A stretch of DNA of 64,000 nucleotides from Rheinheimera sp. MM224. GTDB taxonomy: Bacteria; Pseudomonadota; Gammaproteobacteria; Enterobacterales; Alteromonadaceae. The stretch covers positions 806,001 to 870,000 of the forward strand of contig NZ_OX352320.1 of the NCBI RefSeq assembly GCF_947090785.1. Reading direction: 5' to 3'. This document shows positions 9,222 through 17,783 of the stretch, one piece after another; the stretch's first letter is position 1; each line of letters starts with the position of its first letter. The position numbers and the translations under genes were made by a program. Below the pieces are notes generated by a model. It had not been told where the DNA came from. It did not search any database and was given only the letters and a program-made list of their open reading frames with translations.

Positions 9222-9245
9222 CCGCCTACCTGTTTATGTAGGCGG
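9222..9245 (+). promoter_or_regulatory. Inverted repeat covering the ribosome site of the second propeller regulator
   Basis: CCGCCTAC at 9222-9229 and GTAGGCGG at 9238-9245 are perfectly complementary across an 8-base loop. The right arm holds the GGCGGA ribosome site of the gene at 9252. There is no T tract, so it is not a terminator. It could hide the ribosome site in read-through RNA from the peptide gene, or be an operator overlapping the likely start of transcription. Confidence 0.5.
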
Positions 9246-9251
9246 ACCCTT

Positions 9252-11342
9252 ATGCAACATACGGCAGACTACCTGACCTTTGGTCAATGGCGGTATCTGC
9301 GTACCATTGGACAACTACAGCCTCTGTCAGCTACCGCTGATCCGGAGGTGCTGACGTTGGAGCCACGGCTGCATAAGTTATTAAACTTCTTTCTGGATCA
9401 TAAAGATTTAGTGGTCAGCCGCGAGCAAATATTGTCGGGTGTCTGGGGGGAAGGTTTAGGCTCTGATGAATCCTTAACCCGTGCTATAGCAGCCCTGCGC
9501 CGTGCTTTACAAGACAGCAGAGTTGAACCTACCTACATTGCCACTTTGTCCAAAAAGGGTTACTGCTGGTTGGCGCCTGTTGCACAAGTTGAGTTACCTC
9601 CATTAGAGTCTGATGCACAACAAGAATCTGCTGCCCCTTTGGATTTACTTAGCACCCAAAAAGCTATAGAAAGCTGGCATAGCGGTAAAAAGAGTAAACT
9701 CAAGCGTATTCGGTATATCTGGTTTAGCTCGCTGGTGCTGTTAGTTTGCAGTCTGAGTTTCGCTTTGCTGGTCAGCAAGATGAATGAAAAAGCAACTTTA
9801 CCCCGATACTTGCAAGTGACACCTGTCAGCGCTTTGGATGGTAAAGAGCAAACTCCACTATTATCCAGCGATCAGTCTTTATTGTTGTTTCAACACCAGC
9901 TACCGAATGAATCCGATTGGTACTGGGTGATACAACAGTTGCCGTCAATGCAATCTTTGCATGATGATCAGGCCTACCAGCAGCTTTCACAGCCGCACTG
10001 GTATAATTCTGAACAGGTTATCTTCCGCGCTCAACAACAGCAGGATTGTGTGTTTTGGCGCAAAAAGATAAAGCCTGATTTTTCAGCCGCAACACCGCTG
10101 TTTTCCTGCCACCAGTTTATTGCTGCAGGACAAGCGATCACTGCGGATGGCCTATATTGGCTGGACTTAGACCCTGCCACAGGTCAAACCCAGCTCTGGC
10201 TGTGGCAACAGGACAGCTCCCAACGTTTATTAATGCAGTTTCCTGTGCAGTGGCGTGGCATCAGTCATTTAATTGTCAAAGATAAAAAGGCCTATGCAAT
10301 AGCACAGAAAGGCTTTAGTTATTCTTCTTTAATAGAGTTAGATCTGACCGATCTGGACTGGCGTGTGATTGCAGATTTTGATTTTTCTGCCAACCAATTG
10401 GCTTGGTGGGGAGAACATGATTTGTTGGTGAATAAATCTGGCCAGCAATTGCAGGTACTCTCTTTACGCACAGGGAACAGCAGGGTTTTTGGTGAAATGA
10501 CCTTTAACCTGGCCGATAGCTCGGTGTGGCAACAATCATTGTTAGCTGTTTATCCTGCGCAAGCTGTAACCGATTTACGACAATTGCAATGGCAGGAGCA
10601 AGACAGTCGGATCCTCACTTTGCCTTTTGCCGAAAGTAACAGATCCGAGTTTTTGTTACTGGCGCATAACGACCAGTATTATTTCGTATCGGACCGTTCA
10701 GGCTTGCCACAACTGTGGCGTTCACAAGGTCAAAATACCCAACAAATCAGCCAGTTTAAAACACAGCTAGCGATCCAGCAGTTGCTGTGGTTGAACGGTA
10801 AATTACTGCTACTGATTGACAGGCAGTTGTATGAATTTTCAGAAAATGAAGCACAGCTACGACCCTTTACAGAAAAGCTGGCAGGCAGTGAACGTTTTGT
10901 GGTCTGTGATGATGTGTTGTACTGGACCTCTTATGACCAAAAAGGCTGGGTTTTAAACCGTTTTGAACAAGGTAAAATTAAGCAACTGCTGAACGATGTG
11001 GTCAATGCGGAGTGTGGGCCAGGGCAAAGCCTGATTTTACAACAACAGGATTCGCTTTATGTCAAACAATGGCAGCAAGGGCAGGCAATAACTTTGCCAG
11101 TGCAGATTAACTGGCGTAATACGGCAGCAGATGCCTGGGCAAGCACAGAGACTGGCTTGTACTGGTTATCTGGCGGTGGAACTCAATTAAATTATTACGA
11201 CTGGCAAAATCAACAACAGCAGCATTGGCCTCTATCTCAGGCTGCGCTGTCTTTGATTTCAGGCCATGGGACTCTATTTGTACAACAATTCAGAGCTCAG
11301 GATACCGACATCGTCTGGTTGCATCCTGAGCCTGCTGAGTAA
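9252..11342 (+). CDS. Second ToxR/CadC-like regulator with periplasmic beta-propeller
   Basis: A 696-residue paralogue of the gene at 6650, with low overall similarity. It has a winged helix at residues about 30-108 ending in LSKKGYCWL, a membrane span at about 154-175, and about 520 periplasmic residues rich in Trp, Gln and Leu that look like irregular propeller blades. Both regulators place the sensor domain in the same compartment as the repeat peptide encoded between them. The blade motifs are more degenerate than in the first copy, suggesting divergent ligand specificity. Its ribosome site lies in an inverted repeat. It ends three bases before the convergent hemL stop. Confidence 0.78.
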   Translation: MQHTADYLTFGQWRYLRTIGQLQPLSATADPEVLTLEPRLHKLLNFFLDHKDLVVSREQILSGVWGEGLGSDESLTRAIAALRRALQDSRVEPTYIATLSKKGYCWLAPVAQVELPPLESDAQQESAAPLDLLSTQKAIESWHSGKKSKLKRIRYIWFSSLVLLVCSLSFALLVSKMNEKATLPRYLQVTPVSALDGKEQTPLLSSDQSLLLFQHQLPNESDWYWVIQQLPSMQSLHDDQAYQQLSQPHWYNSEQVIFRAQQQQDCVFWRKKIKPDFSAATPLFSCHQFIAAGQAITADGLYWLDLDPATGQTQLWLWQQDSSQRLLMQFPVQWRGISHLIVKDKKAYAIAQKGFSYSSLIELDLTDLDWRVIADFDFSANQLAWWGEHDLLVNKSGQQLQVLSLRTGNSRVFGEMTFNLADSSVWQQSLLAVYPAQAVTDLRQLQWQEQDSRILTLPFAESNRSEFLLLAHNDQYYFVSDRSGLPQLWRSQGQNTQQISQFKTQLAIQQLLWLNGKLLLLIDRQLYEFSENEAQLRPFTEKLAGSERFVVCDDVLYWTSYDQKGWVLNRFEQGKIKQLLNDVVNAECGPGQSLILQQQDSLYVKQWQQGQAITLPVQINWRNTAADAWASTETGLYWLSGGGTQLNYYDWQNQQQQHWPLSQAALSLISGHGTLFVQQFRAQDTDIVWLHPEPAE

Positions 11343-11345
11343 GAT

Positions 11346-12632
11346 TTAAGCTTTTAGTTGAATAAAAGCCTTTTTGGCTGCCGCTATGGTGTAAGCCAAA
11401 TCGTCATCACTATGAGCTATAGACAAGAAACCAGCTTCATAGGCTGAAGGCGCCAGATAAACCCCTTGATCCAACATCAGGTGGAAAAAGCGTTTAAAGG
11501 CGGCGATATCACATTGTGTCGCTTGCTGGTAGTTAGTGATGTTTGCTTCTTTGCTGAAAAACACACCAAACATGCCGCCCACTTGGGTGGTCGCCAGTGG
11601 AATGCCTACTTCTTTGGCTGCTGCCGCTAAACCTTCAATCAACTGTGTGGTTTTGGCCGTTAATACATCATAAACACCAGGCTTACGGATTTCAGTCAAA
11701 GCCGCTAAACCTGCCGCCATAGCTATGGGGTTACCGGATAAAGTGCCCGCCTGATAGACACCACCTAAAGGCGCTATATGCTGCATAATGTCACGACGGC
11801 CACCAAAAGCGCCGACTGGCATACCGCCACCAATAATTTTGCCTAAAGTAGTCAGGTCTGGTTTGATGTTGTAATAAGCTTGAGCTCCACCTAAAGCAAC
11901 ACGGAAACCTGTCATCACTTCATCAAAAATCAAAACAGCACCGTACTGGTCACAGAGTGCACGTAAACCTTCTAAAAATCCTGGTGCTGGTGGGATACAG
12001 TTCATATTTCCCGCCACTGGCTCTACGATAATACAGGCCAGATCAGCACCTTGTTCGGCAAAAATCTCTTTGACCTGCTCCAGATTGTTAAATTCCGCTG
12101 TGAGCGTGTATTTAGCAAAATCAGCAGGTACACCAGGTGAATTTGGCACTCCTAAAGTTAAAGCGCCTGAGCCAGCTTTAACCAGTAAAGAGTCGGCGTG
12201 ACCGTGGTAACAACCTTCAAATTTTAAAATGCTGTTACGGCCGGTAAAGCCACGGGCCAAACGAATAGCGCTCATGGTTGCTTCAGTGCCTGAGCTGACC
12301 ATACGTACCATTTCCATACTTGGAACTAATTCACAAATGGTTTCTGCCATGGTGATTTCAGCAGGGCAAGGAGCGCCAAAACTTAAGCCTTTTTCAGCAG
12401 CTTTCACTACAGCTTCGCGGATAGCAGGATGATTGTGACCCAGCAGCATTGGGCCCCAGGAACCTATGTAGTCGATGTATTTTTTGCCATCGACATCATA
12501 CAAATAAGCCCCATTAGCGCTGTCGATAAATACCGGTGTACCACCAACGCTTTTAAAGGCGCGGACAGGGGAATTAACACCACCAGGAATGGTTTTTTGT
12601 GCTTGCTGAAATAACTGTTCTGACTTGGACAT
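11346..12632 (-). CDS. hemL: Glutamate-1-semialdehyde 2,1-aminomutase
   Basis: A PLP enzyme that converts glutamate-1-semialdehyde to 5-aminolevulinate in the C5 haem pathway, in the cytoplasm. At 428 residues it has the usual length. The start of the protein contains [10 protein letters not shown], a hallmark of HemL. The PLP lysine is Lys265 in [17 protein letters not shown], the same number as in E. coli. Its start follows the pyrB terminator, so it is probably transcribed separately, although read-through from pyrB is possible. HemJ, a later haem-pathway enzyme, lies on the same strand at 13805. Confidence 0.97.
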   Translation of the reverse strand: MSKSEQLFQQAQKTIPGGVNSPVRAFKSVGGTPVFIDSANGAYLYDVDGKKYIDYIGSWGPMLLGHNHPAIREAVVKAAEKGLSFGAPCPAEITMAETICELVPSMEMVRMVSSGTEATMSAIRLARGFTGRNSILKFEGCYHGHADSLLVKAGSGALTLGVPNSPGVPADFAKYTLTAEFNNLEQVKEIFAEQGADLACIIVEPVAGNMNCIPPAPGFLEGLRALCDQYGAVLIFDEVMTGFRVALGGAQAYYNIKPDLTTLGKIIGGGMPVGAFGGRRDIMQHIAPLGGVYQAGTLSGNPIAMAAGLAALTEIRKPGVYDVLTAKTTQLIEGLAAAAKEVGIPLATTQVGGMFGVFFSKEANITNYQQATQCDIAAFKRFFHLMLDQGVYLAPSAYEAGFLSIAHSDDDLAYTIAAAKKAFIQLKA

Positions 12633-12642
12633 AGAAGATCCT

Positions 12643-12671
12643 TAAAACAAAAGCCGGGCACAAAGCCCGAC
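12643..12671 (-). terminator. Terminator between pyrB and hemL
   Basis: Read on the minus strand, GTCGGGC and GCCCGGC (12653-12671) pair around TTTGT with one G-U, followed by CTTTTGTTTT. It lies downstream of the pyrB stop and just upstream of hemL. Confidence 0.75.
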
Positions 12672-12709
12672 TCAAAGATAAATGAAAAGCTGTGGTTGGT
12701 GCCTTTGGG

Positions 12710-13714
12710 TTACTTATTGCTGTACCAGGGCACTTCACGTTCGTATTTGCTGACAAGCTGATCCACACCTAAGGTTAAGGCAAACAACGCCATACGCACT
12801 AAAACACCATTGTCAGCTTGACGGAAAATAGCCAGATTCGGGTTCAGGTTTAAGTCGTTATCCAGCTCATTGGCTTCGATACGGGAATCCCGCGGCAGTG
12901 GATGCATAATGACTGTATTGGATTTACAGTGCTTGGTATAAATATCCTGATTTAGGCGGAATTTTCCGCGGTATTTATTGGCTTCTTCCTGTGACGGAAA
13001 ACGCTCTTCCTGGATACGGGTTTGATACACTATATCAGCACTTAAGTTGCCAGCCAGCTGATCGGTCACTGTCACTCTGTGACCTGCATTCTCAATCAGC
13101 GAGACAATATCATCCGGCATCGCCAGCTCGTTGGGCGCTATGAGCGTGAACTGAATATTTTTATACAGTGCTAGTAACTTAGATAACGAATGCACAGTAC
13201 GGCCAAACTTTAAATCACCAATCATGGCGATATGCATACCATCTATAGGTTGCTGTGAAGCGGCCAATTCTTTTTCTATGGTGAACAAATCCAGCAAAGC
13301 CTGAGTTGGGTGTTCGTTGGCACCGTCGCCACCGTTTAACACCGGCACACGACTGCCTTCAGCGAATTCAGCCACTGAACCAGCCTGTGGATGGCGCATG
13401 GCAATGACATCACTGTAACTACTGATCACCCGGGCAGTATCAAACAAGGATTCGCCTTTGGATAAAGCTGAGGATTGCATACCCGTGGTTTCGCGAACTT
13501 CACCACCCAGTAAATTAAAAGCACAGCCAAAGCTGACACGGGTTCTGGTACTGGGTTCAAAAAATAGATTACCTAAAATAGCACCTTCGAGCACAGTAGT
13601 GCGCTTCTGTCGCTTCGCATAAGGTTCCATACTGCGGGCAATATCAAAAACCTGCTGAATTTTGTCGCGGTCAAACTGTTTGACGGAGAGGATGTGTTCG
13701 CCTTTAAAGCTCAT
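12710..13714 (-). CDS. pyrB: Aspartate carbamoyltransferase catalytic chain
   Basis: Joins carbamoyl phosphate and aspartate, the committed step of pyrimidine synthesis. The carbamoyl-phosphate loop STRTR is at residues 55-59, Lys86 lies in SKGE, and HPTQ at 135-138 contributes to the active site; HPLPRDSRIE near residue 270 matches the aspartate-binding loop. It has 334 residues against 311 in E. coli, a longer form I associate with Alteromonadales. No pyrI regulatory chain is adjacent, so allosteric control may be absent or encoded elsewhere. A terminator separates it from hemL. Confidence 0.95.
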   Translation of the reverse strand: MSFKGEHILSVKQFDRDKIQQVFDIARSMEPYAKRQKRTTVLEGAILGNLFFEPSTRTRVSFGCAFNLLGGEVRETTGMQSSALSKGESLFDTARVISSYSDVIAMRHPQAGSVAEFAEGSRVPVLNGGDGANEHPTQALLDLFTIEKELAASQQPIDGMHIAMIGDLKFGRTVHSLSKLLALYKNIQFTLIAPNELAMPDDIVSLIENAGHRVTVTDQLAGNLSADIVYQTRIQEERFPSQEEANKYRGKFRLNQDIYTKHCKSNTVIMHPLPRDSRIEANELDNDLNLNPNLAIFRQADNGVLVRMALFALTLGVDQLVSKYEREVPWYSNK

Positions 13715-13804
13715 ACTGGGTGCTCATCTGCTAGAGGTTGCGGGGGCGCCGAAACTGGCTGAAAGTCGGCGCATATCATAGCAAATAAGGTGCTTTAAAT
13801 CAGC

Positions 13805-14236
13805 CTATACCGGCTTTAAAATCGCCAGAAAAATTATGGCGAACAATAGCAGCACAGGGAATTCGTTAAAGAAGCGGTAAAATTTGCTACTTTTGCTGTT
13901 TTTACCCAACTTGAAGTCGTTCAGTAGCTTAAAACAGTAGCCATGGTAGATATAAAGCAGTAACACCAGCAGCAGCTTGTAATGCAACCAATGACTGGCA
14001 GCAAACCAGGCCGCGCCGTATAAATGAATCAACCAAAGGCCAAACACCAGCGTCAGCACTGCAAAAGGCGTGACAAAATAGAGTAATCGCCTTTCCATCA
14101 CTTTAAACTGCGCATCTACTGCCGGGTCTTTGTTATCGGCGTGATAGACAAACAGGCGTGGCAGGTAAAAAATACCGGCAAACCAGGCCACCATAAAACT
14201 GACATGCAACGCTTTAATAACCAGTAATGTATTCAT
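13805..14236 (-). CDS. hemJ: Protoporphyrinogen oxidase HemJ
   Basis: A 143-residue inner-membrane protein with four predicted spans, of the UPF0093/HemJ family. It starts with ALHVSFMVAWFAGIFYLPRL, where His11 is the conserved residue near the first span. HemJ oxidises protoporphyrinogen IX to protoporphyrin IX in bacteria without HemG or HemY. The start codon shares one base with the stop of the CLC gene upstream (TGATG), so the two are translationally coupled. The haem pathway also appears here as hemL, about 1.2 kb further along this strand. Confidence 0.92.
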   Translation of the reverse strand: MNTLLVIKALHVSFMVAWFAGIFYLPRLFVYHADNKDPAVDAQFKVMERRLLYFVTPFAVLTLVFGLWLIHLYGAAWFAASHWLHYKLLLVLLLYIYHGYCFKLLNDFKLGKNSKSSKFYRFFNEFPVLLLFAIIFLAILKPV

Positions 14237-15978
14237 CAGATTAAATTATTCTGTTTAGTTAAAAGGGCTCGGACCTGTTCCCAGCGGATCAGACCCAAGA
14301 GTTGTTCAGGCTGTTGTGGGTCGAATACATAGACCACCCCACCTTTTTGTTCGTCCAGAATTGTATGCACTTCGGCCATAGTGGTCTGATGGCTTAAACC
14401 CTGCAGTGGTTGGCGCAATAAGGTCGATTGTCCCGTCATGGAGGCGTCCAGATCATAGTCAATCAACAGGAAAGGTTGTTCTGGATTGCCCGTTTTTTGG
14501 ATCAGCAACTGATGGGCTGGTTTATCGGCCAGAATAGTTTCAATTTTGTCTTCATCTGAAGCAGATACCAGCAGATATTCTTTATCCAGCATGGCCAGCA
14601 CACCGACCTTTTGCAACACATCATCTGCTGGTGCCAGTTTGTAGGGCAGTTGTTGCAGTTCCAATTGAAGTACAAAAATCGATTTATTTTTAAATAGCTG
14701 CACAGTAGTCACATAAGCACAGGTAATCACCAGCATAGCTGGCACTATAATATCGGGGTTATAGGACAGCTCCATCACCGCGACCAAAGCGGCCAAAGGC
14801 GCGTGCAAAGTGGCCGCCATAAAACCCGCCATACCCAATGTGGCATAAGTGCCAGATAAACTGGCATCCCCTGATACAAACACAGGTAAAAACGCTAATA
14901 AAGTACCGGCCAGTATGCCTATACCAAAGACCGGACCTATCACACCACCTGGCACCGCCAAACCTACAGCCACTACAGTTAAAAGAAATTTTGCCAATAA
15001 GATAGTCAATAACAACCAGAATTCAGTAGAAGCGGTGACTGCATAAAATATAGCACCTGTCTCAGCACCCATGGCCTGAGGAACCAGATGGCCGACAGCG
15101 GCGGTGATAGTTGCAGCTAATAATAGTTTCAGCGCTAAATGCCATTTCTGGAACCACTTTAAAATACGCCAGATACTTTGGTTAAAGACATAAGCGGCTG
15201 CGCCTATGGCAATACCACAAAGCACCAGGTAAGGCAGATGCCAACCGCTAATCGAGACAATTTTCAGCGCAGCCAAATCATTGCCCATACCAAACACACC
15301 ACGGGTCAGCAGGGCGCCAACCACTGAGGCCAACATCACAGGTACAAAGACATGAATACGGTATTCCCGCAGCACCACTTCCATTACAAAAATAACGGCG
15401 GCTAAAGGTGTGTTGAAAGAGGCAGAAATGGCTGCCGCTATACCGCAGCCAGCCAGAATACGGATACTGTTATAGGGCAGGTGTAAATATTGTCCAAGCA
15501 ATCCTGCGCCAAATGCGCCTAAATGCACTGAAGGGCCCTCGCGACCAACTGAGAAACCGCTGGTCAGAGCTATAATGCCACCAAAAAACTGATTAAAAGT
15601 ATTCCAGAATGGCATTACCCCATATTGGGTTTTAATACGGTGGATCACATAGGCAATACCCATGCGATAATGGGTAAGCCCAACCAACATCGCCATAATG
15701 CTGATAAGTACGGCGGCAATAAAAGGCAAAGCCCAGCGATAGCCTTCAGCTATACCTGAGAAGTCATCTGTGCGTTCTAAAAAGAAACTTTGGATGCCAA
15801 TAATAGTCAGACGGAATAGCAGAATGATCAGCGCGGCTAAAAAGCCTGCCACTATGGCCAACAGGCAGAGTTGCACAGACGTAAGAGGGAAAGCCAACCG
15901 AAGTCGTAATTTTGCTTGCCAGTCCGCTGGTAGTAACATGCTATAGTGTCTGAGTCCGCGATAGGCAAAGTGTAACAT
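14236..15978 (-). CDS. CLC-type chloride channel/transporter with C-terminal CBS region
   Basis: A 580-residue inner-membrane CLC protein. About ten hydrophobic spans fill residues 30-425, followed by a soluble region with two probable CBS domains (about 450-570). GREGPSVHLG carries the gating glutamate and GGVIGPVFGIG matches the third filter motif. The first filter motif (GSGIP) is replaced by sequence around HYRMGIAYV. At the position of the internal proton glutamate (E203 of E. coli ClcA) the segment FVMEVV appears to have Val, as in true channels. The stop overlaps the hemJ start by one base. Which anion it carries is unproven. Confidence 0.88.
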   Translation of the reverse strand: MLHFAYRGLRHYSMLLPADWQAKLRLRLAFPLTSVQLCLLAIVAGFLAALIILLFRLTIIGIQSFFLERTDDFSGIAEGYRWALPFIAAVLISIMAMLVGLTHYRMGIAYVIHRIKTQYGVMPFWNTFNQFFGGIIALTSGFSVGREGPSVHLGAFGAGLLGQYLHLPYNSIRILAGCGIAAAISASFNTPLAAVIFVMEVVLREYRIHVFVPVMLASVVGALLTRGVFGMGNDLAALKIVSISGWHLPYLVLCGIAIGAAAYVFNQSIWRILKWFQKWHLALKLLLAATITAAVGHLVPQAMGAETGAIFYAVTASTEFWLLLTILLAKFLLTVVAVGLAVPGGVIGPVFGIGILAGTLLAFLPVFVSGDASLSGTYATLGMAGFMAATLHAPLAALVAVMELSYNPDIIVPAMLVITCAYVTTVQLFKNKSIFVLQLELQQLPYKLAPADDVLQKVGVLAMLDKEYLLVSASDEDKIETILADKPAHQLLIQKTGNPEQPFLLIDYDLDASMTGQSTLLRQPLQGLSHQTTMAEVHTILDEQKGGVVYVFDPQQPEQLLGLIRWEQVRALLTKQNNLI

Positions 15979-15996
15979 AACTATTTGAGTAGGTTG

Positions 15997-16731
15997 ATGA
16001 ATCGTATGCAGTTTTTGCTCTGGCTCAAAGGTAGCTGGAGACAGGTGTTGGTGACCGCAGGCCTGATGGGGCTTGCTGCATTGGCCGGGCAGTTGTTTGG
16101 TAATTATTATTATGTGCAGCAGGTCAATGTACTTTCATCCAAATTGGAAGAAAGTCAGAAAAAAACCAATAGCCTGACCGCCAGTCTGAATGAGCAGTTG
16201 AAACAAAATGACTATTTGACGGCTGAATTAGCTGTAGAGAAAAGTGCAGGTCAACTGATCCAGCAAGAACTTAAAGCCGAACAGCAAAAGCTGTTTGATA
16301 CCCGCAAAGACCTGGCCTTTTATCAGCGAATTATTTCCCCTGAATTACAGGCCGACAGTCTGATTATTGATAGTTTTAGCATAAGTCCGGGAGCTTCTGC
16401 CAATACCTACAGATTTAATCTGGTGCTTATTCAGCAAGATAAGCAGCGTAATTTTGCCAAGGGTACTGTTGATTTAAAACTGCATGGTTTTGCCGGAGAG
16501 AAAAGAGATACGCTGGATTTGTTGCAATTAGCTGGTTTTGCGAAGAGTGATAAGGCGTTCAGCTTTAAATACTTCCAGATCATCGAAGGTGAGTTTTCTT
16601 TGCCTGAAGGCTTTAAACCCGAAAAAGTAGATGTGGCCTTAAAGGTGGCCGCTGCCCGCTCGGCCAAGTCGGCTAAGGTCGATAAGAACTTTTTTTGGCC
16701 GACAGTACAGCCCAGCGAAATACTTGAATAA
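15997..16731 (+). CDS. Membrane-anchored coiled-coil protein, DUF6776-like
   Basis: About 244 residues. After a short basic start there is one membrane span at about 15-35, then a coiled coil (about 40-110, rich in Leu, Glu, Gln, Lys), then a compact C-terminal domain of beta character. I believe this is the family called DUF6776, which has no known function. ATG at 15997 is preferred, with ATG at 16006 as an alternative and a TTG at 15985 as the longest frame. It lies 47 bp upstream of erpA and divergent from the CLC gene, only about 20 bp away, so the promoters must overlap coding sequence. Confidence 0.6.
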   Translation: MNRMQFLLWLKGSWRQVLVTAGLMGLAALAGQLFGNYYYVQQVNVLSSKLEESQKKTNSLTASLNEQLKQNDYLTAELAVEKSAGQLIQQELKAEQQKLFDTRKDLAFYQRIISPELQADSLIIDSFSISPGASANTYRFNLVLIQQDKQRNFAKGTVDLKLHGFAGEKRDTLDLLQLAGFAKSDKAFSFKYFQIIEGEFSLPEGFKPEKVDVALKVAAARSAKSAKVDKNFFWPTVQPSEILE

Positions 16732-16778
16732 ATTAGTCAGGTATTAGATAATCCGCGCCCAGTTATACCGGAGGACAC

Positions 16779-17120
16779 ATGTCAGAGTTACAGCTTCCTA
16801 TTCAGTTTACCGACGCCGCCGCCAATAAAGTATTGGCCCTAGTCACCGAAGAGGAAAACCCTGAGTTAAAACTGCGGGTTTACATCACAGGTGGTGGTTG
16901 CTCAGGCTTCCAGTACGGTTTTACTTTTGATGAAAAAGTGAACGAAGGTGATCTGGTTGTAGAAAAAAATGGCGTGATCATGGTGGTCGACCCAATGAGC
17001 CTGCAGTATTTGGCGGGTGGTGTGGTGGATTACACAGATGGTCTGCAAGGTAGCCGTTTTATTGTGCAAAACCCGAACGCAACAACAACTTGTGGTTGTG
17101 GTTCCAGCTTCTCCGTTTAG
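16779..17120 (+). CDS. erpA: Iron-sulfur cluster insertion protein ErpA
   Basis: An A-type carrier that delivers Fe-S clusters to target proteins such as the isoprenoid enzymes IspG and IspH. It has 113 residues, nearly identical in layout to E. coli ErpA, with the three cluster cysteines Cys41 ([10 protein letters not shown]), Cys105 and Cys107 (CGCGSSFSV). A strong GGAGGA ribosome site precedes the ATG. A terminator follows at 17146. It may also serve the Fe-S centre of NqrF in this window, which is an inference. Confidence 0.97.
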   Translation: MSELQLPIQFTDAAANKVLALVTEEENPELKLRVYITGGGCSGFQYGFTFDEKVNEGDLVVEKNGVIMVVDPMSLQYLAGGVVDYTDGLQGSRFIVQNPNATTTCGCGSSFSV

Positions 17121-17145
17121 TTTTCCTACCCTATCTTCGCGATGT

Positions 17146-17185
17146 AAAAAAGGCTTCTGCAGTGCAGAGGCCTTTTTAGTTTTTG
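17146..17185 (+). terminator. Terminator of erpA
   Basis: AAAAAGGCTTCTGC and GCAGAGGCCTTTTT form a long stem with one mismatch around AGT, followed by AGTTTTT. The A and T flanks could let it act in both directions, but only erpA faces it closely. Confidence 0.85.
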
Positions 17186-17489
17186 CGACATCAACTTTCA
17201 TTCAGCCACCAGTCAGACCTGTTGTGGAAACATAGCTGCAATTAGGTTGCATTAGTCGCTGTGTTGTAAGCAAAACTGTTCGTTCCTGTTCTTTAGACCG
17301 ATCGGCAATTGACCAAATTCTTGCGATAAGTGGCTACTTTTTCAACTCTGCAACTATACGCTCTGAACAAGCTATGGTTTAATGAAATGCTTTTTTTGCT
17401 TATTGGGACATTCCCTAAGCTTTTGGATTTTTTTGGCAGGAAGTTTAAGTCGTAAACAAGTAGGCGCTCGTGCGCCGGGAGAACAACAA
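17186..17489. other. Intergenic stretch upstream of the XRE gene
   Basis: About 300 bases between the erpA terminator and the XRE start. A TTGACC at 17309-17314 could be a -35 box, but no convincing -10 follows at 17 bases. GGCGC TCGT GCGCC (17463-17476) forms a small hairpin immediately before the GGGAGAA ribosome site. An in-frame ATG at 17382 could add 36 hydrophobic or basic residues, but it lacks a ribosome site. No other gene is seen. Confidence 0.4.
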
Positions 17490-17735
17490 ATGAAAGGTAC
17501 TAAAAGCGTTATTTCAGATGAGAATAAAAGATTATGTGTATGGCTGAAGCGTCAGCGTCAGGAAAAAGGTCATACCATGCGTAGTTTGTCTGAAATTTTA
17601 GGCACTCCGCATTCTTTTATCGGTAAGGTTGAGAATCAGGAACGTCGTCTGGATGTTGTTGAATATGTTCGTTATTGCCAGGCTCTGGCCATAGATCCTA
17701 TGGACGGGTTAAAGCAAGTTCTGATTGAAGCTTAA
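17490..17735 (+). CDS. Small XRE-family helix-turn-helix regulator
   Basis: An 81-residue protein that is almost only a Cro/C1-type HTH domain: LCVWLKRQRQEKGHTMRSLS, then a recognition region GTPHSFIGKVENQERRLD, then VEYVRYCQAL. I start it at ATG 17490 because GGGAGAA lies seven bases upstream; the frame stays open to an ATG at 17382. Such small XRE proteins bind DNA as dimers. The target is unknown, and no toxin or restriction gene is adjacent. It ends at a terminator shared with the convergent ampG. Confidence 0.75.
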   Translation: MKGTKSVISDENKRLCVWLKRQRQEKGHTMRSLSEILGTPHSFIGKVENQERRLDVVEYVRYCQALAIDPMDGLKQVLIEA

Positions 17736-17750
17736 TCTGCTTTCGTCTGA

Positions 17751-17783
17751 AAAAAAACGCCGCGTTAACGCGGCGTTTTTTTT
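17751..17783. terminator. Bidirectional terminator between the XRE gene and ampG
   Basis: AAACGCCGCG and CGCGGCGTTT form a 10-bp perfect stem around TTAA, flanked by A7 and T8 runs, so it can work for both convergent genes. The ampG stop codon (17765-17767) lies in the loop, and its last codons form one arm. Confidence 0.9.

Noticed and set aside
9222..9245. Terminator of the peptide gene
   Set aside because: The stem is perfect, but no T tract follows and the right arm contains a ribosome site.
17490..17735. XRE gene as antitoxin of a toxin-antitoxin pair
   Set aside because: There is no small toxin ORF on either side. The neighbours are erpA and ampG behind terminators.
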